Assembly: GCA_013306675.1 (NCBI GenBank)
Contig: JABLUY010000094.1
Span: 1-64,000 of the forward strand
Direction: 5' to 3'
DNA: 64,000 nucleotides
From: Thraustochytrium sp. TN22
Taxonomy: Eukaryota; Sar; Bigyra; Thraustochytrida; Thraustochytriidae
Shown: positions 59,547-64,000 of the stretch, one piece after another
Numbering within the stretch: the first letter of the stretch is position 1
Layout of the letters: every line of letters starts with the position of its first letter
The notes under the pieces: generated by a model
Seen by the model: the letters and a program-made list of their open reading frames with translations, nothing else
Databases searched by the model: none
Told to the model about the DNA's origin: nothing
Position numbers and translations under genes: made by a program

Positions 59547-61343
59547 TCATTTTGCGGGCGGCGGGACGGCGGCGCGGTGAACGACGTCAATGACCTCGGC
59601 CCACTCCGCGGGTTGGGTGCTCGTTAGGTGGAGCGTGTGCGGCGGCCGACGCAAGAGCCACGCGATGGCGCTCATGACGTCGATGGGAAGTACGCCGAGG
59701 TTGGCGAGGTGGTCCCAGTGCTTTTCCGGTAAGAGCGCTCGCACGGCGCCGTAGGTGAGGCCGTCAAAGTCGGCAAAGGGAAAGGCGCCGTTGATATTGA
59801 CTGGAACGCACTTCTTGCGCTCGCGCTGCGCCAAGACGAGCTGCGCGAGGCAGTGCTTGGACCGCAGGTAGGCCGGCGTGAGCAGCGGGCAGAGCACCTT
59901 GGCCAGGCGCACAGTGGCCAGGCCTTCGTCGAGGTCCTGCAGGGCATCCTCGTCCTGGAAGGAGAGCGCAAAGTCACGGCCCAAGCCATCGTTGAGCCCC
60001 TGCACAAACCAGGCGGCGAGGTCGCCGTCGTCCTGGTAAGAGACGAAGATGGTGTGGCGCACGCCGCGCGCACGGCAGGCGGCGAAACAGGCGGCGCGAG
60101 AGAGGCCGGAGCTCGCGGCGAGGTCACGGTCGCGCTCGGCCTCGACGCTGGTCTGCGGAACCGCGCGCGAGGCGCCGCCCGGGCCAAGCCCACAGCCGCA
60201 GAACGAAGCGACAAACTCGCGCGCGCGATCGCCGAGCGAGTCTGCCGATTCAAAGTGAAAGACGCCAACCTCAGCCTCGTTGTAAGGACGAATGCGGCGC
60301 AAGATGCCAAAGGCGAAGCGCAGCTTGGCAACGGCCTTGCTGCCCTTGAAGAGCACGGCATTGCCGTGCGGCAGGCCCTCCTCGAACTCCGCGAAAAGCA
60401 GCGGCCGCGCGGCCTCCGACGCGATGACGAGGCCCTGCCCGTGCAGCTTGCCGTCCATAAAGGTGCCCAGGTAGACCAGCGTCTCTACCTTGCTCTGCAG
60501 GCGCGGCAGGACTGCCATGTCGAACCAGAGCGATTCCGCGAAGACGCCCGACGGGACGTCCCAGAGCTCCGGCCGCAGGTACTCGGGTGAGAAGAACCGG
60601 CTCAGCCCGTGCTCGCGGACGATCTGCGCGAAGAGTTCGCGCTGACGGTTCGGGTCTGCGGCGCGCGGCAAAAAGTACTCGGTGGCGAAGCGGCCGATGC
60701 GACGCCCGGCAACCAGGCCGGCGCCCGCGGCCGACACCCCGGGCGCCAGTGCCGGCGCAAGCCTCGCCGTGGCCGCCGCACGCACCGCGCTGGCCCTTCC
60801 ACGAATTGCCGCTGCGGCGGGGCTACCTGCGCTCGATGGAGCCTCCGTCTTGGCGCTCGGCGTGACGAGGTCAGCGGCGGTGGCCGCGACCGCCGCGCCG
60901 ACCGGGTCCTCATCCCCGGAGTACGGCGCGGCGAGCGGCACGGTGCCAGAGCTCAAAATGTGCAGCGTCGCGGCGCTGGCGCCCAGGTCGTCGCCCGAGA
61001 CGGCCGCGGCCAGCCCCTCGGGCAGCACGCTGGCCAGCAGGCTGCTCAGCACGGCGCGCAGCGGCACGGCGAGCGGGACGGCGGCCGCCGGCGCGAGCGC
61101 CGCTGCGGCCCACAAGCCGCCAAAGAAGCCTGCGGCGACCATGGCCGCGCCGCCCAGCACGCTGCTCTGCACCAGCCTGGCGTCGCGGCCCTCGCGCTCC
61201 GCCTTGCGCAGCGGCAGCGGGTCGTCGTCCGCATCGCCCGCGCGCCACCCCGGCCTGAACGCGAACCGCAGCAGCGTCGCCTGCTCGTCGCTGTCCAGGA
61301 ACTGCGCGTGCGTCACGCGCCCCAGCGTCTCGCGGTGCGCCAT
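59547..61343 (-). CDS. membrane-associated MORN-like / TIR protein
   Basis: A 598-residue protein. The N-terminal part contains long hydrophobic Ala/Val/Leu segments (about 60-108, GGAAMVAAGFFGGLWAAAAL and AVPLAVPLRAVLSSLLA) that may span the membrane. A region at about 290-335 resembles two MORN repeats (LVYLGTFMDGKLHGQGLV and FAEFEEGLPHGNAVLF), which bind lipids or membranes. A TIR domain spans about 430-575: TIFVSYQDDGDLAAWFV, ALSFQDEDALQDLDEGL, LCPLLTPAYLRSKHCLAQLV and KKCVPVNING. At the position of the TIR catalytic Glu (CLxEL) it has Gln (CLAQL, Q501), so NADase activity is doubtful. Start ATG 61343. It lies upstream of, and in the same orientation as, the two lectin-TIR genes, making a three-TIR cluster. 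Confidence 0.82.
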   Translation of the reverse strand: MAHRETLGRVTHAQFLDSDEQATLLRFAFRPGWRAGDADDDPLPLRKAEREGRDARLVQSSVLGGAAMVAAGFFGGLWAAAALAPAAAVPLAVPLRAVLSSLLASVLPEGLAAAVSGDDLGASAATLHILSSGTVPLAAPYSGDEDPVGAAVAATAADLVTPSAKTEAPSSAGSPAAAAIRGRASAVRAAATARLAPALAPGVSAAGAGLVAGRRIGRFATEYFLPRAADPNRQRELFAQIVREHGLSRFFSPEYLRPELWDVPSGVFAESLWFDMAVLPRLQSKVETLVYLGTFMDGKLHGQGLVIASEAARPLLFAEFEEGLPHGNAVLFKGSKAVAKLRFAFGILRRIRPYNEAEVGVFHFESADSLGDRAREFVASFCGCGLGPGGASRAVPQTSVEAERDRDLAASSGLSRAACFAACRARGVRHTIFVSYQDDGDLAAWFVQGLNDGLGRDFALSFQDEDALQDLDEGLATVRLAKVLCPLLTPAYLRSKHCLAQLVLAQRERKKCVPVNINGAFPFADFDGLTYGAVRALLPEKHWDHLANLGVLPIDVMSAIAWLLRRPPHTLHLTSTQPAEWAEVIDVVHRAAVPPPAK

Positions 61344-62149
61344 CCCGCGCCGCCGCCGCCCCTGCCCGCCGCGCGCCGCCCCCCTGCGGCCGCGTTAGGT
61401 ATTGCTGCCCGTGCCGGACAGTAGGCGCCACGAGCACGTGGTGCACGTGCGGCGCGTGCGCACCTGATGGGCGGGCGGTGACGCTGGTGACGCAGACAGA
61501 CCGCGGAGGGCTGGCTGCGACGGGCTGCGGCGGCCGGCCCCGGGCAGTGCCGCCGGCCGGCCTCCGAGCCCCCGAGGCCCTCGGTGGCCGCTCTGTGCAA
61601 GACGCGGCGCAGCGCGCGAGGCAGGCGTGACGCATGGGGTTCTGCATGGCGAAGCAGAGCACACAGCACGCAAGTTCGCCTTTTGGGCTCGAGTCTTCTT
61701 CTTCTCGCGACCAGACGTCTGGCACGAACTTGAACTCACAGTCAGGCGCGTCGCAGCGGCATTGGCCTCTGCAACGAGGCGTCGGACAACAAAGGGAGCA
61801 TGAGGAGCTCCACTGGCATTGGTTGCGGCGGTGCTGGCGCCGGCACGCGGCGCCCGGCGCCGGCGGCGCGCGCTCATGACTTTCGAAGCGCCTCGGCGCT
61901 CCTCAAGTCACGTGTACAAGGCGCGCTTCAAGTGTGCTGTAAGCACCACCGGTAGCGCAGGGTGCCGGGTGCCGCGGCGCCACCGCAGAATGCACGTCCG
62001 AGTCAAGCTTTCAAATGGCGACAGCGGCCTTGACTCAGTGGCCCGGGCCTCGACTGTACTGTGCAAAATGTATCTTGTCTTCTTTCTTATTTCTTCGTGT
62101 CTCGCAACAGGCTCGCCGCCTTGCTTCAGCTCGAAACCTGATCTCGTCC
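61344..62149. other. intergenic region
   Basis: 5' flank of the MORN/TIR gene and 3' flank of the gene at the right edge. GC-rich left part, more balanced right part. No coding region or repeat stands out. Confidence 0.5.
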
Positions 62150-63991
62150 TCACTCTGCGCGAATGGCCTCTTCAACAGCGTCGCAGAGCTCCTTGGGCTC
62201 AATGCAGATGGTGACGTCGTGGCCGGTCCCAGCGCGACGTTGCTCACGGAACGAGTCCACTGCTTCGGCGAACTTGCGGAGGGCAAGTTCGGGCAGGGAG
62301 ATTTGATTGTGAGCGGCTCGCACCTCATCCAGGTTCACCCTCGTGCCGGGTGTGACCAAGAGGTAGCGCTGGTCGTCCCGCAAAAGGTCAAAGGTGGAGC
62401 GCAGCAGGCCGGTTGCATAGGTCTCCCGAATCGGCGACGACGCGATGCCAGCCGTGTAGAAGGCGGCAGAGGCGTCCTTCTTGATGGCCGCCACGTCGGC
62501 CGTCTGGGCGCGACCCTGGGCGAGGAGCCAGAGTCGACGCTGCAGAGGGTGCCAAGCAGCCTGGACATCGACCTCGTGCAGCGCAACAGCCTCGGCGACA
62601 TCCGGAAACTTGACCGGGTCGAGCAGCGGCGCGAAGAAACCGCGCCACAGCAGCGGAACGCGCGAAGCGGCATCGCGGCTCATGTGCCACTCGGAGAGTC
62701 CAACGAGCAGGGTGGTGAGGAAGTGCTCGCGGCGGCCGCGGTCCTTGGCGCGCGTCGCACGCAGCGACGCAACGTTGTCAGGCGCCCACGCCAGCGCCTT
62801 GGCGAGCTCCTCGCGGGGCACGAAGCGCTCCACCAAGTGCCGCGTGTTGATCGGATCCTCCTCGCACATGAGGAGCGTCCAGACGGCGGCTCGGTACGGG
62901 CTGCAGTGGCCATGCTGGTCGGCGTCCTCCTCGAATGCACCACTCCGGAGGACGTACTTGGCGAGCTTGAGCGCATCGTCGGAGAGAGAGCCCTGCAGGA
63001 GATCCACGAGATTCTGCCGCTCCAGGGCGCGCAGGACCATCGCCGGAGAGCGGCATGCCGAAAGGAGAACCACAAAGTCACTCAGGGCCACCACGTCGCG
63101 CTCCCGCCACTCCTTTTCGTACACGTCGCGGAAGTTGATGCTGTGGCCGCGACGCAGGGCATCCGACATGGCCTCCAGCGACTCGTAGCTGCCGCCCCAG
63201 CTGAAAGTCTTGCATCTCGTCTCCGTGACGCTCGCTCGATCGCTCAGCTGGTGTGGAAAGCCCACCTGGTCGATGAATGTGGTCGAAAAGATCACCTCGG
63301 GCGAGATAAGCTTGGACCGCGACACCTTGCGGTCTGTGACCGCAGTGTGCATCATGCAGCACCACGCTGCGATCTTGGTGGCCGGAGACACCCCATTCGC
63401 GCCGCGCAAGTCGCGCTCCACGAAGTCGGGGAAGTCACGGCCCGCGTCCGTTGGCCAAGCCAGCAGCGCCGCCTGGACCATGGCGCCCACGGGACTCTTC
63501 TTGGTTCCCACGCGTAGAAACACCTCCTTGGCGATGGGGGCGCGCGCGTCGGGGTCCCCCGTCGGCACCGCATCGCCCTCGAGCGCCTCCATGGCCACAA
63601 GGAAGGCGCTCACAAAGTCATGCGCGGTCAGCTCCGACAGCCGCGGCATCTTCTTGCATAGCTGCTCCTGCAGCTGTGAAGAAGAGTTCTGAGCTAGCGC
63701 GACATTCAGCGCTTCAATCATGCGGAGCGAAATGGACTCGCCGCCAAAGAGGGCGCGGCTCAGGTGGAACCATAGCGTGATAGCCCAGGGCTTTTGAATG
63801 TTCGTCCGCTTTGTCAGCACCTCGTGGATGAGCGTAGCTGGTAGCCGAGCATTGAACACCGACGCGCCAAGCGGTTCCAAAAGGGCGTCGTCACTGGCGC
63901 CCTTGCGGTTGGCGATCAGCAGCACGCGCAGTCGGGCTTGCTGGGTAGCAAGCCACGTGAAAAGCTCCCGCTTGTGGGCGCTCGACAGCAT
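62150..63991 (-). CDS. uncharacterised helical protein, possibly 5'-truncated by the window edge
   Basis: At least 613 residues with no domain I recognise. Composition is balanced and strongly protein-like, with an all-helical look (for example RALFGGESISLRMIEALNVA and LQGSLSDDALKLAKYVLRSG) that could be ARM/HEAT-type repeats. There is no signal peptide, membrane helix or coiled coil. It ends VTICIEPKELCDAVEEAIRAE. The ATG at 63991 is only 9 bp from the edge and the frame stays open beyond it, so the real start may lie outside. It shares orientation with the three TIR genes downstream; a functional link is only a possibility. Confidence 0.7.
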   Translation of the reverse strand: MLSSAHKRELFTWLATQQARLRVLLIANRKGASDDALLEPLGASVFNARLPATLIHEVLTKRTNIQKPWAITLWFHLSRALFGGESISLRMIEALNVALAQNSSSQLQEQLCKKMPRLSELTAHDFVSAFLVAMEALEGDAVPTGDPDARAPIAKEVFLRVGTKKSPVGAMVQAALLAWPTDAGRDFPDFVERDLRGANGVSPATKIAAWCCMMHTAVTDRKVSRSKLISPEVIFSTTFIDQVGFPHQLSDRASVTETRCKTFSWGGSYESLEAMSDALRRGHSINFRDVYEKEWRERDVVALSDFVVLLSACRSPAMVLRALERQNLVDLLQGSLSDDALKLAKYVLRSGAFEEDADQHGHCSPYRAAVWTLLMCEEDPINTRHLVERFVPREELAKALAWAPDNVASLRATRAKDRGRREHFLTTLLVGLSEWHMSRDAASRVPLLWRGFFAPLLDPVKFPDVAEAVALHEVDVQAAWHPLQRRLWLLAQGRAQTADVAAIKKDASAAFYTAGIASSPIRETYATGLLRSTFDLLRDDQRYLLVTPGTRVNLDEVRAAHNQISLPELALRKFAEAVDSFREQRRAGTGHDVTICIEPKELCDAVEEAIRAE

Positions 63992-64000
63992 GTGGTACTC

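Noticed and set aside
1-64000. tRNA or rRNA genes
   Set aside because: I looked for B-box-like GGTTCGA(A/G)TCC and found only isolated TTCGAA strings without a fitting cloverleaf.

Overview
The window looks like nuclear DNA of a GC-rich, intron-poor protist, most likely a thraustochytrid or related labyrinthulomycete stramenopile (inference). The reasons are very long GC-rich reading frames with eukaryote-only domains (DDX11/CHL1 helicase, DDX3/Ded1 helicase, a CDPK with EF hands, a bromodomain, calponin-homology and golgin-like proteins, an ELO elongase with a KKXX tail), only one well-supported intron (71 bp, GT-AG), long low-complexity spacers, and a cilium/centrin-type protein. No rRNA, tRNA, CRISPR array or intact transposon was seen.

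Left part (1-39 kb), mostly single-copy housekeeping genes. A broken minus-strand coding sequence (1-760) is followed by DDX11/CHL1 (+), a fatty-acid elongase (-), a PH/membrane/Sec14/FABP-like lipid-transfer fusion (+), a zinc alcohol dehydrogenase with one intron (+), a two-domain prolyl-tRNA deacylase-like protein (+), a MidA/NDUFAF7-like methyltransferase (-), a CDPK (-), a short bromodomain protein (-), a 2,960-residue tail-anchored coiled-coil protein (-), DDX3/Ded1 (+), a thioredoxin-like protein (-), a heliorhodopsin (-) and a CH-domain/Sfi1-like protein (-). Many start codons sit directly behind GGC/GCC trinucleotide runs.

Middle part (39-52.5 kb), a lineage-type gene family. Four secreted, cysteine-rich proteins of about 420 residues with a NIDO-like C-terminal region lie in the order -,-,+,+. 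Their coding and flanking sequences are mosaics of one another, and the spacers hold three degenerate copies of a repeat of about 0.8-1 kb. This is the accessory, fast-evolving segment.

Right part (52.5-64 kb), sensing and signalling. An HXXXD acyltransferase and a heme oxygenase ending in a CaaX box are followed by a tandem pair of membrane proteins carrying an EPN-type C-type lectin domain outside, one transmembrane helix and a cytoplasmic TIR domain. Next comes a third TIR protein with MORN-like repeats, then an unrecognised protein that may run off the right edge. The lectin-TIR pair is the most exciting content: it has the layout of a pattern-recognition receptor, made from parts that to my knowledge are not normally found in one chain, and it sits beside another TIR gene. 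The claim that this is an immune or prey/partner-recognition module is inference from domain layout.
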